DNA from: Polaribacter pacificus
GTDB taxonomy: Bacteria > Bacteroidota > Bacteroidia > Flavobacteriales > Flavobacteriaceae
DNA: 64,000 bases
NCBI RefSeq assembly: GCF_038024035.1
Contig: NZ_CP150664.1
Coordinates: 620,001-684,000, forward strand
Direction: 5' to 3'
Shown here: one piece after another, positions 63,263 through 64,000 of the stretch
Position numbering within the stretch: the stretch's first letter is position 1
How the letters are laid out: every line of letters starts with the position of its first letter
The notes under the pieces: generated by a model
The model's input: only the letters and a program-made list of their open reading frames with translations
Database searches by the model: none
Told to the model about the DNA's origin: nothing
Position numbers and translations under genes: made by a program

Positions 63263-63706
63263 ATGCAAGTACTCAATCTTCCTACATACAATTTCAAGCT
63301 CAAAAGTAACGAAAAACATACGCTTATTTTTGATATGTTAAGAAAAAAATATTTTGTTTTAACTCCAGAAGAATGGGTGCGTCAACATGTTGTTCAATTT
63401 TTGTTGAATGAAAAAAAATATCCGAGCAGCTTAATTGCATTAGAAAAACAGTTACTGCTTCATACCCGAAAAAAAAGAACTGACATCCTTGTTTTTAACA
63501 AAAGCGGGCTACCACATATAATTGTAGAATGCAAAGCACCTCATATTCCAATTACCCAAAATACTTTTGACCAAATAGCGAGATATAACTTGAATTTAAA
63601 TGCTGATTATTTGATGGTTACCAACGGGATTACGCATTATTTTTGTAAGATGGACTTAGAAAATGAGAGCTATGTATTTTTACCTGAACTCCCAGAGTAC
63701 AAATAG
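63263..63706 (+). CDS. HsdR N-terminal-like nuclease-fold protein
   Basis: The 147-residue protein resembles the N-terminal PD-(D/E)XK domain of type I restriction subunit HsdR: WVRQHVVQFLL and the catalytic-type pattern RTDILVF...HIIVECKAP. No methylase or specificity gene is present, so it is not a restriction system by itself; such stand-alone proteins are frequent in Bacteroidota. Its function is unknown. Confidence 0.8.
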   Translation: MQVLNLPTYNFKLKSNEKHTLIFDMLRKKYFVLTPEEWVRQHVVQFLLNEKKYPSSLIALEKQLLLHTRKKRTDILVFNKSGLPHIIVECKAPHIPITQNTFDQIARYNLNLNADYLMVTNGITHYFCKMDLENESYVFLPELPEYK

Positions 63707-63761
63707 CAAATTAACAAATTGTTACAATTCAAATTAAGATTTAAAACGTAAGTTTGCAAAC

Positions 63762-64000
63762 TTGAAAACAGCCATCGTCATATTAAATTGGAACGGTCAA
63801 AAACTCCTTGAAGAATTTTTACCATCAGTCATTAATTATAGTGCAGAAGAAGCTGTAATTTATGTAGCTGACAATGCATCTACAGATAATTCTGTTGATT
63901 TTATTAGACTTCATTACCCAAGCGTTCAAATTGTAGAAAATGCAAGTAACGGTGGTTTTGCAAAGGGATATAATGATGCCTTAAGCCAAATTGATGCAGA
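63762..64000 (+). CDS. Family 2 glycosyltransferase, N-terminal part
   Basis: From a TTG at 63762 (a stop at 63735 excludes an earlier start, and no ATG is available) the frame reads KTAIVILNWNGQKLLEEFLP, VADNASTDNSVDFIRLHYP and NGGFAKGYNDA. These are the GT2 donor-binding NWNG and DNASTDNS motifs of rhamnosyltransferase-like enzymes. The gene runs off the right edge. A TAAGTTTG box at 63749-63756 lies just before it. Confidence 0.85.
   Translation, partial: MKTAIVILNWNGQKLLEEFLPSVINYSAEEAVIYVADNASTDNSVDFIRLHYPSVQIVENASNGGFAKGYNDALSQIDA

Noticed and set aside
63263..64000. Restriction-modification system at the right end
   Set aside because: The HsdR-like domain stands alone, and the next gene is a family 2 glycosyltransferase; no methylase or specificity subunit is present.
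1..64000. CRISPR arrays, prophage, insertion sequences
   Set aside because: No regularly spaced direct repeats, transposase, integrase or phage structural genes were seen in the window.

Overview
The window is chromosomal DNA of a Bacteroidota bacterium, almost certainly family Flavobacteriaceae. The evidence is an AT-rich sequence with almost no Shine-Dalgarno motifs, promoter boxes of the Bacteroidota type (-7 TAnnTTTG, sometimes with a -33 TTG), many families largely confined to the phylum (DUF3822, DUF6452, DUF6048, DUF6702, CCC-motif membrane protein, START-like protein), and a gene pair that looks like capnine (sulfonolipid) synthesis. The genus cannot be fixed from the sequence alone. 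The window is densely coded: no gap between genes reaches 300 bases. There is one tRNA (Met, CAT). I see no rRNA, CRISPR array, insertion sequence or prophage.

Layout. 1-5.3 kb: 5'-part of a polyphosphate kinase 2 gene, an LpxR-like outer-membrane protein, a RecD-like helicase, then a pilin-like membrane protein, a DUF3822 protein and rsmD. 5.4-10.6 kb (minus): one tight run of DUF493, three SurA/PpiC-type periplasmic folding proteins, a MoxR ATPase and a 30-residue membrane peptide. 10.7-16.6 kb: a small ATPase, recQ, fmt, HU, a YqgE protein, a class IV aminotransferase and a START-like protein. 16.6-25.7 kb: tRNA-Met, the putative capnine pair, an S9 peptidase, YbaB, small membrane proteins, rocD and rlmD. 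25.7-33 kb: a thioredoxin lipoprotein, DUF6452/DUF6048, a 2-oxoglutarate oxygenase, a small GldL-like membrane protein, an eIF1/SUI1 factor and an overlapping trio DUF1835 / nucleoside phosphorylase / cytoplasmic periplasmic-binding-protein fold.

33-40 kb: an LpxH-like phosphoesterase, a glycosyltransferase, ung, mutS2 without its Smr domain, a start-less gene remnant, a Na+/proline-type symporter and an OsmC protein. 40-49 kb: a MATE exporter, then tpx, dgkA-like, ftsK, lolA-like, lptF/G-like and a RibB protein with a dead-looking RibA half, closed by convergent pepE. 49-55 kb: a CarboxypepD-type protein, DUF6702 and two tandem M1 metallopeptidases. 55-64 kb: lgt, yidD, cysS, an ECF sigma/anti-sigma-like/beta-repeat envelope operon, meaB, holA, an HsdR-N nuclease-fold protein and the start of a family 2 glycosyltransferase.

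Most genes serve housekeeping or envelope biogenesis: outer-membrane protein folding (SurA-like set), lipoprotein maturation and transport (lgt, lolA-like), LPS assembly (LpxH-like, LptF/G-like), unusual membrane lipids, and envelope stress control (the ECF operon). Several TAnnTTTG boxes lie exactly four bases before an ATG, which suggests that leaderless mRNAs are common here. I found no defence island or unmistakably new system. The best leads are the DUF3822/pilin-like pair, the DUF1835-phosphorylase-binding-protein trio, the SurA/MoxR/micro-peptide run, and the ECF operon with its odd coiled-coil beta-repeat protein.
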